64,000 bases of DNA, taken from G963662675 sp963676845 (GTDB lineage: Bacteria; Bacteroidota; Bacteroidia; Bacteroidales; Prolixibacteraceae). Below, in pieces: positions 9,150 to 18,479 of this stretch. The notes under the pieces are model-generated. The model was not told where the DNA came from. It saw nothing but the letters and a program-made list of their open reading frames with translations, and ran no database searches. Location of the stretch: assembly GCA_963676845.2 (NCBI GenBank), contig CAXXKK010000037.1:144430-208429 (forward strand), in the 5' to 3' direction. How positions within the stretch are numbered: the first letter of the stretch is position 1; the number at the start of each line of letters is the position of its first letter. Position numbers and translations under genes: made by a program.

Positions 9150-11276
9150 TTATCTAACTCCATGCATTAATTTTTTCAATTTAGAATTTAGAGCCATAAC
9201 AATAAGCCCGGCCACCACAGGAACTATCGTAAATATTAAAAAGAACGTAGATAGCGAGTATTGCTCTGTTATATTTTCAATCTGACCACCTAAAGCAGCG
9301 GCCAATTTATTACCAATCGCAATTGCCAGATACCACATTCCAAACATTAATGCAATCATGCGTGCAGGAACTAACTTACTCACATAAGACAATCCCACAG
9401 GAGATAAGCTAAGCTCACCCAAAGTATGGAACAAATAAGCAAGAACCAACCATACCATGCTTACTCTCACTCCATCTGTGACACCATAAGTTCCAAAAGC
9501 AAGGATTCCAAAACCTGCTCCCATAATAATTAACCCCAGCCCGTATTTCATCGCAGCTGAAGGATTATACTTACTATCAAACCACTTAGAGAAAAAGCTT
9601 GCAAAAGCAATGATAAAGAATGAATTCAAGATACTAAACCAAGAAACGGTAATCTCTATCTCATTCGACTGTATCGCAGTTACGGTAGCTGGGACAATTC
9701 CATTATCCCTTCCTATCTCATTGCCTCTTGTTCTGGCTTCCTCCAATGCTTCCGGATCTAAATAACCATAAGTGCTATTTTCGTTATCTTTGGTAATAAT
9801 ATTTATCTCTTGTCCAATTTCAAATTCTTCAAGTTCACTGATTCTTATTGACCGGTCAACAAGTTTATCGCCTACTGCAACCTGCATATTTTCAGTTACT
9901 GGCACATAAGTATAAACCGGATTTCCTTCCTCATCAAAAACCGGGCTGCCATCTTCAACAAACGCTTCGGCTATTGCCTGATAACTCACCTCATAGGCAT
10001 TTGACCTCCAGTCACGATTCAGCATCCATAAGGCAATTCCCCATATTCCGAGAAAACAGACAGCCAAAACAATATTCGATTTCAATATTTTTTTATGTGT
10101 TTCCTGATAAAGACGATAAAGCACATAAGTAATAATTGACAATGGAACAATAGTCAGTAAGGCATTAATAACATTGTAAATAATGGCCGAGTTTCCACTA
10201 AGTGTTCGATCAACATTATCACGTGCAAAAATAATTAAAGAAGTTGCCCCTTGCTCAAAGCTCATCCAGAAGAATATTGTAAAAAAAGCAAATACGACAA
10301 AAGCTATCATTCTGTCTCTAACAATAGGAGCATAACGAGCAATTCTGGAAATAACCATTACAAGAAATAAGATTAACCCCAAAATAACAACCACATATTG
10401 ACCTTCAATAGCCCCCATCTGTGCAAACGAAAACATATCGAAGTTTGCAATTTTAGAAAGCGGATCATTAAATGCAAAACCTAATCCAATAATTGAAGTA
10501 ATCACAATCAACACTTTATCGAATAATGTAAATGGATTGTGTTTTGTAACCTCTTTGGTTTCCTCTGTATCTGGCAATTCATGATGTTCAATTTCTTCCT
10601 CTTCTTCCTCTGCTCCAGGTTTCTCCCCAATTTTTCCGAACAAGGGACTTGCCAACCAAAACTGAAGAGTTCCAAGCATCATGAAAATTCCAGCCAAACC
10701 GAATCCCCACGACCACCCAATGCGTTCTGCCAAGTAACCACAAAGCATCATTCCAAAGAAAGCTCCGGCATTCACGCCCATGTAAAAAATGGTATAAGCA
10801 CCATCCTTCTTCTCTGGCAGGTCTTTATACATTTCAGAAATAATAGAGGTAATATTAGGTTTAAAGAAACCCGTACCTATAACAAGAAAAGCTAATCCAA
10901 GATATAAAGACAGCTCTGTTTCCATAGCCATACAGGCATGCCCCAGAGTCATAATCGCAGCACCAATTACCACAGCATAACGATACCCTGTAAGTTTATC
11001 TGCAATAAAACCTCCAACAATTGGTGTGAGATACAAAAGCATCGCATAAGTTCCAAACAAAGCCCCGGCATTTTCAGCAGTCCATTCCCACCCCGGGTTA
11101 TAACCAATTAAAGCCATGGTCAGAAAGTTGATCAACAACACCCTCATCCCGTAGAATGAAAAACGTTCCCACATTTCGGTAAAGAAAAGTACAAACAATC
11201 CGGCCGGATGCCCTAAAACTTTTGCCTTGAAAAACTCTGTTCTTGTTTTATCCATAATTGGTGATTTATTTCTCAA
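9150..11276 (-). CDS. POT-family proton:oligopeptide symporter, long form with insertion
   Basis: 708-residue inner-membrane di/tripeptide transporter of the POT/PTR family. The family signature ExxERF is at FTEMWERFSFYG (residues 33-42), FYMGVNAGAF is in the central PTR2 motif, and the C-terminal half has FHTLGELSLSPVGLS. Compared with the neighbouring 446-residue paralog it carries about 180 extra residues (362-545) between FARDNVDRTLS and SWFSILNSFF. These make two more hydrophobic helices and a soluble, acidic, strand-rich loop of about 120 residues. An acidic linker (EEEEEE) sits near residue 223. The start at M1 or at M8 (MDKTRTEFF) is undecided. It is probably co-transcribed with the upstream POT gene across a 61-base gap. 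Confidence 0.9.
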   Translation of the reverse strand: MRNKSPIMDKTRTEFFKAKVLGHPAGLFVLFFTEMWERFSFYGMRVLLINFLTMALIGYNPGWEWTAENAGALFGTYAMLLYLTPIVGGFIADKLTGYRYAVVIGAAIMTLGHACMAMETELSLYLGLAFLVIGTGFFKPNITSIISEMYKDLPEKKDGAYTIFYMGVNAGAFFGMMLCGYLAERIGWSWGFGLAGIFMMLGTLQFWLASPLFGKIGEKPGAEEEEEEIEHHELPDTEETKEVTKHNPFTLFDKVLIVITSIIGLGFAFNDPLSKIANFDMFSFAQMGAIEGQYVVVILGLILFLVMVISRIARYAPIVRDRMIAFVVFAFFTIFFWMSFEQGATSLIIFARDNVDRTLSGNSAIIYNVINALLTIVPLSIITYVLYRLYQETHKKILKSNIVLAVCFLGIWGIALWMLNRDWRSNAYEVSYQAIAEAFVEDGSPVFDEEGNPVYTYVPVTENMQVAVGDKLVDRSIRISELEEFEIGQEINIITKDNENSTYGYLDPEALEEARTRGNEIGRDNGIVPATVTAIQSNEIEITVSWFSILNSFFIIAFASFFSKWFDSKYNPSAAMKYGLGLIIMGAGFGILAFGTYGVTDGVRVSMVWLVLAYLFHTLGELSLSPVGLSYVSKLVPARMIALMFGMWYLAIAIGNKLAAALGGQIENITEQYSLSTFFLIFTIVPVVAGLIVMALNSKLKKLMHGVR

Positions 11277-11337
11277 TCTTTCTTAAAATTGATTCTCAAA
11301 TTCCATGCATCAGATATAGAAAATCAAGTAAAAAATT

Positions 11338-12678
11338 TTAGTGTTCGTTATCTTCAACTCCGTGAGTCAAAACTTCCAATTTCTTTCTAAAAAGAAGAAC
11401 AATTGCTCCAAACAGCACACAGAATACTGCAATTCCTGTAAATACCGTATACTCCCCCAGGTGCTCTGCTGATTCACCCAAAAGACCTGCAACTTTATTC
11501 CCTAGTCCGGTCATTGCAAAGTAAACCCCCATAATAATCGATGCATATTTTGCAGGTGCCAGTTTGGTAATAAAGGAAAGTGCAACCGGTGAAATGCAAA
11601 GTTCTCCGAGAGTATGCAACAAATATGCAAATACCAACCAATACATTGCAGAATGACCAAGTGAATTATACTGAACTGCAGCTCCGGTCATAAAAAAGAA
11701 ACCGGATCCCATAATTATCAAACCTAAGATCATTTTAAAGAGCGAGGTAGAAAGTTTTCCTTTCATTTTGCGTTTTGCCCAAAATCCAGCAACTAATGTT
11801 CCCAGAACAATAATAAAGAAAGCATTTAATGACTGAAACCAGGAAGCTGGAACTTCAGTATTCCAACCAAACAAAGAAAGAGAACGATTGGTCTTATCCA
11901 AAGCATAGATATTCATTAATCCACCTGCTTGCTCGAATGCCCCCCAAAAGATAATCACTAATAAAAATGAGATGAGCAACACGACAATCCTGTCCTTTTC
12001 AACTTTCGTTAATGGTTTATTCATCAACTCCTTATCTTTAACATCTTCCGATTTTCCTAAGAAATTACCAACGTGTGCCAAATACTTCTGACCTGCAACA
12101 TATTGAATTAAACCTAAAGTCATACCAATAGCAGCTAAACCAAATCCATAGTGCCATCCATAAACTTCTCCTACATATCCGACAATCAAACTTGAAAGGA
12201 AAGCACCCACATTAATACCAATATAAAAAATAGTAAAACCTTTATCCCTACGAATATCTCCAGGTTTATACAAACCACCAACCATTGTTGATATATTTGG
12301 CTTCAACATTCCTACTCCAAATACAATTAATGCAAGCCCTGTATAAAAAGCCCACATTTCTTCAACCGATAAAATACCATGTCCGGCAACTAAAAGAATT
12401 CCTCCATACAATACAGCCCTTTTCTGTCCAATCAAACGATCGGCAATAATACCTCCAGGTATAGACATAATATAAACCAATGCTGTATACCAACCATAAA
12501 GTGCTAAAGCACTGCCATTATCCCATCCTAACCCGGGATTATCTGCTGATACATTTGCAACTATATATAACACTAAAATTGCACGCATCCCATAGTAAGA
12601 GAAACGTTCCCACATCTCTGTAAAAAACAGGATAAACAATCCTATGGGATGTCCGAAAAGCTCTTTATTCGTACTCAT
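11338..12678 (-). CDS. POT-family proton:oligopeptide symporter, short form
   Basis: 446-residue peptide transporter paralogous to the gene just downstream. It has the ExxERF signature in FFTEMWERFSYYGMR, the PTR2 region FTIFYIGINVGAFLSS, and LLHTLGELCISPVALSF near the C-terminus, with 12 or more hydrophobic helices. It lacks the large insertion of its neighbour, so the pair is a tandem duplication that has diverged. It likely takes up di- and tripeptides that cytosolic peptidases such as PepD (16.7-18.2 kb) could hydrolyse. Confidence 0.9.
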   Translation of the reverse strand: MSTNKELFGHPIGLFILFFTEMWERFSYYGMRAILVLYIVANVSADNPGLGWDNGSALALYGWYTALVYIMSIPGGIIADRLIGQKRAVLYGGILLVAGHGILSVEEMWAFYTGLALIVFGVGMLKPNISTMVGGLYKPGDIRRDKGFTIFYIGINVGAFLSSLIVGYVGEVYGWHYGFGLAAIGMTLGLIQYVAGQKYLAHVGNFLGKSEDVKDKELMNKPLTKVEKDRIVVLLISFLLVIIFWGAFEQAGGLMNIYALDKTNRSLSLFGWNTEVPASWFQSLNAFFIIVLGTLVAGFWAKRKMKGKLSTSLFKMILGLIIMGSGFFFMTGAAVQYNSLGHSAMYWLVFAYLLHTLGELCISPVALSFITKLAPAKYASIIMGVYFAMTGLGNKVAGLLGESAEHLGEYTVFTGIAVFCVLFGAIVLLFRKKLEVLTHGVEDNEH

Positions 12679-13004
12679 ATTAATATCGTATTAAGAATAT
12701 TTTTCGTATTGAACAGGTTTATAAAGATATAAATCTTATTAAAAGTGCTATCATAAAGAATATGAAAAATCCACAATCAGAGATACTGTTTAAACATCGA
12801 AAAATCATATGGATCAGCTCATTACTAATCTCCGACTCTTCGTTATTCTAATCCTGTTTGCTCAAATTCTTTATAAGGATGCACCAATATAGGAGCATTA
12901 GTAGTCACCTTTGCCGAATAATTACTGTAATTTTTAATGAAAATTCTTCGTATATTAATTACCTGCTGAGACACAAGCATTTTCACAAAACAAAAAATGA
13001 AGGG
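12679..13004. other. Divergent intergenic region between POT genes and nnrD/E
   Basis: About 325 bases between two divergently transcribed genes. A minus-strand TATCTTTA (plus-strand 12722-12729) resembles the -7 box for the POT genes, without a clear -33 partner. Upstream in-frame codons of the nnr gene reach 12858, but they look non-coding. Confidence 0.5.
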
Positions 13005-14516
13005 ATGAAGATTTTTAAGACAAAACAAATTACTGAAATTGATCAATATACCATTAAACATGAACCTATTTCTGATATCGACTTAATGGAACGTGCTTCC
13101 ATGCAAATCACCAACTGGATCATTAAGCATATTTCCAACGAAAAGAAAATTTTAATATTTGCCGGTCCCGGGAATAACGGAGGCGACGCATTAGCCATTG
13201 CCCGTCAATTGGCAGAATACGACTATATGTGCGAAGTTTTTCTAATCAATTTTGGGAAAGAACTGAAAGGGTCACCCGCCATAAACCGGGAACGACTGGA
13301 TAATCAAGGAAAAGTTAAACTCTCGATAATTGAAAATGATTCTTTAATACCCACTATTCCCAAAAATGCAGTTATTTTGGATGGAATGTTTGGATCGGGT
13401 TTAAGCAGAAAGTTGGATGGAATTCCCGAGAAAATAGCCGAAGTAATTAATAAATCAGGGGCATACGTTATTGCGATTGATATCCCCAGTGGATTATTCG
13501 GAGAAGATAACTCGACGAATGATCTCGACATGATCGTAAAAGCGAATAATACGCTTACTTTTCAGTTTCCTAAATTGAGCTTCTTTTATTCCGAGCATGA
13601 TGAAATTCTGGGGAATTGGGAAGTGCTCCCGATTGGACTTCACCCCGAAGCCATATCATCCTTTGAAACATCGTTTCATTTTTTAACCCATGAATTTATT
13701 TCCCAAAAAGTAATTAAAAGATCCAAGTTCTCTCATAAAGGAACTTATGGACATGCCTTATTAATTGCAGGTTCTTATGGAAAGATTGGTGCAGCAGTGC
13801 TTGCTTCCAAGTCATGCCTGCGAGCAGGTGCCGGACTGTTAACCACTCATGTGCCCCACAGCGGTTATCCTATCATTCAGGCAAGTGTCCCCGAAGCCAT
13901 GTGCTCCATCGATGCTTCCGATCTCATGTTTACCGAGTTTCCTGATCTTGATCAATACTCAGCTGTTGGAGTTGGTCCTGGTCTTGGCACAAAGCTAAAC
14001 TCACAACGCGGATTAAAAGAATTACTGCTTAGTAAACCCGAAAAACTGGTTATCGACGCAGATGGGCTAAACATTCTTTCCAAACATCCGGAATGGTATG
14101 AAAAGATTCCAGAGAACTCAATCTTGACACCTCATCCTAAAGAATTTGAACGTCTAGCAGGAAAAACTTACGATTCCTACTCACGCATGGAATTACAAAA
14201 GGAGTTTTCAAAAAAATACAAGGTTATTATTGTATTGAAAGGAGCTCACACCTGTATTTCTTTTCCCAATGGACAAGTCTATTTTAACACAACCGGAAAC
14301 CCAGGTATGGCAACAGCCGGGAGTGGCGATGTGCTTACCGGCATTATTCTTGGCCTTCTTGCCCAAAACTACACTCACCAGGAAGCTGCGTTATTGGGAG
14401 TTTATATTCATGGTCTTGCGGGAAACATCGCTGCTAAGAAATGCGGACACGAGGCACTGATTGCCGGAGATATTACAAATAATCTTGGCAAAGCATTTTT
14501 ACAACTCACAAAATAA
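13005..14516 (+). CDS. nnr: Bifunctional NAD(P)HX epimerase / NAD(P)HX dehydratase
   Basis: Metabolite-repair enzyme that restores hydrated NADH and NADPH. The N-terminal YjeF_N epimerase domain (about residues 1-215) shows GPGNNGGDALAIARQL and DIPSGL. The C-terminal ADP-dependent dehydratase domain (about 225-500) shows HKGTYGHALLIAGS, GVGPGLGT, VIDADGLN, LTPHPKEF and the GNPGMATAGSGDVLTGI nucleotide-binding segment. The start at 13005 (MKIFKTKQITEID) is chosen because family members begin there. The frame extends 49 codons further upstream, but those residues are not conserved-looking and lie in the promoter region. The resulting 504 residues is the standard length. Confidence 0.93.
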   Translation: MKIFKTKQITEIDQYTIKHEPISDIDLMERASMQITNWIIKHISNEKKILIFAGPGNNGGDALAIARQLAEYDYMCEVFLINFGKELKGSPAINRERLDNQGKVKLSIIENDSLIPTIPKNAVILDGMFGSGLSRKLDGIPEKIAEVINKSGAYVIAIDIPSGLFGEDNSTNDLDMIVKANNTLTFQFPKLSFFYSEHDEILGNWEVLPIGLHPEAISSFETSFHFLTHEFISQKVIKRSKFSHKGTYGHALLIAGSYGKIGAAVLASKSCLRAGAGLLTTHVPHSGYPIIQASVPEAMCSIDASDLMFTEFPDLDQYSAVGVGPGLGTKLNSQRGLKELLLSKPEKLVIDADGLNILSKHPEWYEKIPENSILTPHPKEFERLAGKTYDSYSRMELQKEFSKKYKVIIVLKGAHTCISFPNGQVYFNTTGNPGMATAGSGDVLTGIILGLLAQNYTHQEAALLGVYIHGLAGNIAAKKCGHEALIAGDITNNLGKAFLQLTK

Positions 14517-14625
14517 TTCCTCAAAATTTGGGTTTTACCTGTTAAATCAGATTAAAATATTGAAGGAATAAAGCAAAATTGATTCGACATTGATTAATTT
14601 TGGAAAAACTTAAACGAATAAAACA

Positions 14626-15732
14626 ATGAAACTAAAATACACACTCAGCATTCTTTTACTTTTTATAAGTCTGACAAATTTTGCTCAACGAAACCGGGAT
14701 GATGATGAACTCGTTCCTGCAATTGTTGAAGGTGTCGCTTACAGCCTGCCGCGTACTGGAATCCGGGTGACTGTTGAAGCTACGCAGGAGAAATATTTCC
14801 ACGGACCTTATTTCCAGTTTGCCGAAGCTTTATTGGGAATTGAAAATGCTCCGGCAACCGATAGTGAAAGCTGGACAATCAAAGACATTCAAATTGAAAC
14901 ATTTAGCGAAGCTGATCCCGATCAGGTTTACAAAGCTATGGGAAATGCAGCTTTCCTGCTTAGTCTGACAGAATCCGGCACTCTTGCAGGAATCAATAAG
15001 GAAGTTGAAAGTTCAACAGACAAGCTGGTGGTTTCCTCTTTCCTGAGTGAAGCAAAAACACCAGATGTAATTTTCCCGGATCTTTCCCTTAATCCATTTT
15101 TTGAAGAAGTTGAAGATTCTATACGAGGAAGTGTTTTAGTGGTTAAATCAATCGAAGAAAAAGCGCAGGAAGCTGCCCATACAATTACCAAACTCAGGAA
15201 ACGCCGTTTTAAAAGTCTGGGCAATGCCTATGAAGTACAATTGCCGGATGGAGATGCCTATGAACTTATGGTTGATGAGCTAGGTAAGCTTGAAGACGAA
15301 TACGTAGCATTATTTATTGGCAAAACCTATAAAGAAACATTTACATACAGCTTTGATTACATACCTGGAAATAACTCTGTAAGCGGTGATGTTTTATTCC
15401 GCGTTTCTAACACAAATGGTGTTCTTCCTAAAACTGATTTAACGGGTGCTCCAATAGTTATCGACGTGAAAAAAATTGAACAACTGGCATCTGCACAAGC
15501 TTCTGTAAAAGATACCCAGAATACCATGGCAACTACCAATGTTTTCTACAGGATGCCTGGAAAAGCTGAAATACAAATACTAAATGGTATAAACACCATG
15601 GCCTCTACACGCGCAGATTTAGCTCAATTTGGAACAGTTGCACCTGTTCCGGCAGAGTTACTGAACGGGCAATATGAAATTACACTCCACCCAAAAACAG
15701 GAGCAATAAAAAGCATATTACTTAAACAATAA
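14626..15732 (+). CDS. Secreted DUF4831 family protein
   Basis: 368 residues with a clean Sec signal peptide (MKLKYTLSILLLFISLTNFAQ). The mature part starts with a YSLPRTGIRVTVEATQEKYFHGPYFQFAEALLG stretch (quoted in parts: LPRTGIRVTVEATQ, GPYFQFAEALLG) characteristic of DUF4831 in Bacteroidia. It is periplasmic or outer-membrane associated with no known function. It stands alone with a downstream terminator. Confidence 0.8.
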   Translation: MKLKYTLSILLLFISLTNFAQRNRDDDELVPAIVEGVAYSLPRTGIRVTVEATQEKYFHGPYFQFAEALLGIENAPATDSESWTIKDIQIETFSEADPDQVYKAMGNAAFLLSLTESGTLAGINKEVESSTDKLVVSSFLSEAKTPDVIFPDLSLNPFFEEVEDSIRGSVLVVKSIEEKAQEAAHTITKLRKRRFKSLGNAYEVQLPDGDAYELMVDELGKLEDEYVALFIGKTYKETFTYSFDYIPGNNSVSGDVLFRVSNTNGVLPKTDLTGAPIVIDVKKIEQLASAQASVKDTQNTMATTNVFYRMPGKAEIQILNGINTMASTRADLAQFGTVAPVPAELLNGQYEITLHPKTGAIKSILLKQ

Positions 15733-15752
15733 CAAACAATATCATTTTTCTC

Positions 15753-15789
15753 AAAAAGCCCTGCATCATTTATGGTGTAGGGCTTTTTT
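15753..15789 (+). terminator. Terminator after the DUF4831 gene
   Basis: 14-bp stem AAAAAGCCCTGCAT / GTGTAGGGCTTTTT with two wobble pairs, then a T run, 20 bases past the stop. Confidence 0.85.
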
Positions 15790-15961
15790 ATTTTGAAATA
15801 CCTGATTAACAAGTAAGCCACCCTATACTGAGAACAATCAAGAGAAGACTCTAAGAATAACATTTTAATCATATTGTAATATATAATAGCAATTAATGGA
15901 ATAATTATTGATTCGTAAAAATCAACTAAATAATTATTATTGATCATTTAAAATTTATAAA

Positions 15962-16570
15962 ATGAAAAAGCCATTACTTCTCATCCTTCTCCTCACAATT
16001 TCGTATTCATTATTTGCTCAGAAAACAGAAAAAATAAATGAAGCAGGACTTATTTTTTATGATCTGGACAGTTACGGAATTACTTACAGAACAGGGACAA
16101 ACAAATCACTATGGAGGCTAAGTACGACCTCTCTTAACGGTAACCATACTTTTAGAGAAGAGGTTTCAGAAGAATATGAATACAATCAGGATCGCTCAGG
16201 AGTTAATCTTCAAATCGGAAAAGAATACCGAAAGATTGCAACCGATAATTTTGAAATCAGGTATGGTGCCGATTTAAATTTCTTTTATGCTTGTGTAAAA
16301 GCTGAACACACAAATCCAGATAATGAGATAGAGAGGTTCTCTAAAAGCTCAAGCGACAGGTACGGTATTAACTTGATACTTGGTTTTAACTATTTGCTCA
16401 ACAATAATCTGGTAATAGGAGCTGAAATACTGCCCGCTGTATCATACTCAACAACGAAAACTGAAAGTCAAGTCGGTGTAGAAAGCGAAAAAACAACTGC
16501 CAATTCAGAGACTATAGGTTTCAGACTTTCTAACAATTCTGTTTTACTTTCACTGGTTTATCGGTTTTAA
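15962..16570 (+). CDS. Putative outer-membrane beta-barrel protein
   Basis: 202 residues with a signal peptide (MKKPLLLILLLTISYSLFAQ). The mature part alternates polar and hydrophobic residues in short strands (GADLNFFYACVKAE, INLILGFNYLL, LVIGAEILPAVSYS) and ends in LLSLVYRF, the aromatic C-terminus typical of barrel proteins. This suggests an 8-strand OmpA-like or porin-like barrel. It does not match a family I can name, and the role is unknown. A terminator lies directly downstream. Confidence 0.65.
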   Translation: MKKPLLLILLLTISYSLFAQKTEKINEAGLIFYDLDSYGITYRTGTNKSLWRLSTTSLNGNHTFREEVSEEYEYNQDRSGVNLQIGKEYRKIATDNFEIRYGADLNFFYACVKAEHTNPDNEIERFSKSSSDRYGINLILGFNYLLNNNLVIGAEILPAVSYSTTKTESQVGVESEKTTANSETIGFRLSNNSVLLSLVYRF

Positions 16571-16605
16571 GTATAAAATTGCTACAACAAAAAGCAAGGC
16601 CATAC

Positions 16606-16643
16606 AAAGGATGCCATCTATTTCAAAGATGACATCCTTTTTT
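16606..16643 (+). terminator. Terminator after the beta-barrel gene
   Basis: 14-bp stem AAAGGATGCCATCT / AGATGACATCCTTT with one mismatch and a T run. It lies before the pepD start at 16703 and argues against a pepD start further upstream. Confidence 0.82.
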
Positions 16644-16702
16644 GTTTGAAGCGTTTTTTTAAACTTGCAGCAGAATTAGGCCATGCCGAAAACAGAAATA
16701 CA

Positions 16703-18169
16703 ATGACTAAAAACATACATTCTCTCCACCCCCAAATACTTTGGAATCATTTTTATCAATTAACACAAATTCCAAGACCTTCACACCACGAAGAAAAAGT
16801 ACAGGAATTTGTTTTCAACTTTGGGAAAAGCCTGGGACTGGAAACGTTAAAAGATAAAGCCGGAAACATTGTAATCCGCAAACCTGCCACTGCAGGAATG
16901 GAAAACCGAAAAGGCATCATTATTCAGGCACACCTGGATATGGTTCCGCAAAAGAACAGTGATAAAAAACACGATTTCACCAAAGATCCCATTGAAACCT
17001 ATATTGATGGAGAATGGCTAACCGCCAACGAAACCACACTGGGAGCAGACAATGGGATTGGTGCAGCTGCGGCTTTGGGAGTTTTAGCATCGAATGATCT
17101 GAAACACGGATCTCTGGAATGCCTCTTCACAGCAACTGAAGAAACCGGTATGACCGGAGCAGAGGGATTAAAACCAGACTTTCTAAAAGGAGAAATCATG
17201 CTAAACACAGACTCCATGGTTGAAGGTCAGTTATACATTAGCTGTGCCGGTGGAGAGGATGCTCATATAAGTTTTCAATATTCAGAAGAAGCTATTCTTG
17301 AAAACTCAGAGGCTTATTTGCTTAGCATTACCGGCTTAAAAGGAGGTCACTCAGGACTTGAAATAATCCTGCAAAGAGGAAATGCCAATATCATTTTCTT
17401 CCGCATGCTTCAAGAAGCGATAAAAAAAGCTGATGCAAAACTGGCATCTATTGACGGAGGAAGCTTACGAAATGCCATTCCTCGCGAAGCCTTTGGAACA
17501 ATTATCGTTGAGAAAGATAAGGCAGAAACTTTAAGGCAAACACTCGAGGATGAATTTAAAATTATTCAGCATGAGTTAACAGAGACAGAACCTGATATGG
17601 TTTATAACCTGACAAAAACCGATCTTCCCCAAACGGTAATAGATTCGGAAAACCAAAACAAACTGACTAAAAGCATTCTTGCCTGCCCTAATGGAATTGA
17701 ACGCATGAGCGATCTAATGCCCGGAGTAGTTGAGACCTCCTCGAACCTGGCAATTGTAAAATCTGATGCACAAACAAAAACAATTCACCTAACAAGTATG
17801 ATGCGGAGTTCAAGTGATGCATCAAGAGCAGAATTAGGCAAACGTTTTGAAGCACTCTTTACACTGGCTGGAGCAAATGTTACCTTCGCCGGAGCATACC
17901 CAGGTTGGGAACCCAATATGCAATCTCCCATTTTAAAAACCATGCTAAAAACTTATGAAGAATTGTATGGAGTTACTCCTGAAATCAAAGGTATTCATGT
18001 TGGTCTGGAAACCGGAACCATTCGGGCAATTTATCCTAATCTGGACATGATATCTTTTGGGCCAACCATACAATTTCCACACTCACCGGATGAACGGGTT
18101 CATATAGCATCAGTCCAAAAATTCTGGAATTTTATGGTAGCAACTTTGAAGAATGTAGATGAAAAATAA
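16703..18169 (+). CDS. pepD: Aminoacyl-histidine dipeptidase (PepD, M20C)
   Basis: Cytosolic di-zinc dipeptidase of about 488 residues, the usual family length. Metal and catalytic motifs are QAHLDMVPQ, LGADNGIGAA, FTATEETGMTGA (catalytic Glu and metal ligand), LNTDSM and a late His in FGPTIQFPHSPDERVHI. A lid domain with GGHSGLEI lies between. A start at TTG 16646 is possible by frame but would overlap the upstream terminator. The ATG at 16703 gives the normal N-terminus (HPQILWNHFYQLTQIPRPS). Its products fit the two POT peptide importers nearby. Confidence 0.93.
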   Translation: MTKNIHSLHPQILWNHFYQLTQIPRPSHHEEKVQEFVFNFGKSLGLETLKDKAGNIVIRKPATAGMENRKGIIIQAHLDMVPQKNSDKKHDFTKDPIETYIDGEWLTANETTLGADNGIGAAAALGVLASNDLKHGSLECLFTATEETGMTGAEGLKPDFLKGEIMLNTDSMVEGQLYISCAGGEDAHISFQYSEEAILENSEAYLLSITGLKGGHSGLEIILQRGNANIIFFRMLQEAIKKADAKLASIDGGSLRNAIPREAFGTIIVEKDKAETLRQTLEDEFKIIQHELTETEPDMVYNLTKTDLPQTVIDSENQNKLTKSILACPNGIERMSDLMPGVVETSSNLAIVKSDAQTKTIHLTSMMRSSSDASRAELGKRFEALFTLAGANVTFAGAYPGWEPNMQSPILKTMLKTYEELYGVTPEIKGIHVGLETGTIRAIYPNLDMISFGPTIQFPHSPDERVHIASVQKFWNFMVATLKNVDEK

Positions 18170-18191
18170 AATTCATTAGATCATTCCCAAT

Positions 18192-18229
18192 TTCGGAAGG
18201 GGTACTTCCGAAGTGGGGGACCCCACTTC
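18192..18229. repeat. Two adjoining GC-rich hairpins downstream of pepD
   Basis: First stem TTCGGAAG / CTTCCGAA (18192-18199 with 18205-18212, 5-base loop). Second stem GAAGTGGGG / CCCCACTTC (18210-18218 with 18221-18229, 2-base loop). They overlap by three bases and are far more GC-rich than the surroundings. They may terminate pepD, although no T run follows directly. They also form the edge of the 21-bp repeat array. Confidence 0.65.
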
Positions 18230-18232
18230 AAA

Positions 18233-18437
18233 CATGAACTTGTTCATCTTTTTTTAAACTCAGTTATATAAAAGATGACCGGTGTCATATAAAACCTGAA
18301 CTTGTTCATATAAAAGGTAAACTTATTCACATAAAACATGAACGAAGTCGGTTATAACATGAACGAGTTCATATTAAGAATGAACTTATTCATGTAAAAG
18401 ATGAATTAGATCAATTATATATTGAACACATTTATCT
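18233..18437. repeat. Array of about ten degenerate 21-bp palindromic repeats
   Basis: Unit cores begin at 18234, 18254, 18275, 18296, 18317, 18338, 18359, 18380, 18401 and 18422, i.e. every 21 bases except one 20-base step. The consensus core is ATGAACTTGTTCAT, an inverted repeat, followed by a seven-base A/T-rich spacer. The cores at 18234, 18359 and 18380 are the best palindromes, and others are decayed. In one plus frame the units read as a seven-residue ELVHIK-like peptide, interrupted by stops. Two helical turns per unit would place every core on the same DNA face. Function unknown. Confidence 0.8.
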
Positions 18438-18479
18438 TTTAATTGGGTCACTCTCTGTATCAAAGCTAATAATCATGTT

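Noticed and set aside
12858..13004. 49-codon upstream extension of the NAD(P)HX repair gene
   Set aside because: The residues do not look like the family and lie in the divergent promoter region; the ATG at 13005 gives the standard N-terminus.
18233..18437. CRISPR array
   Set aside because: The spacing is a uniform 21 bp with A/T spacers of 7 bases, units are degenerate, and no unique 30-bp spacers or cas genes occur.
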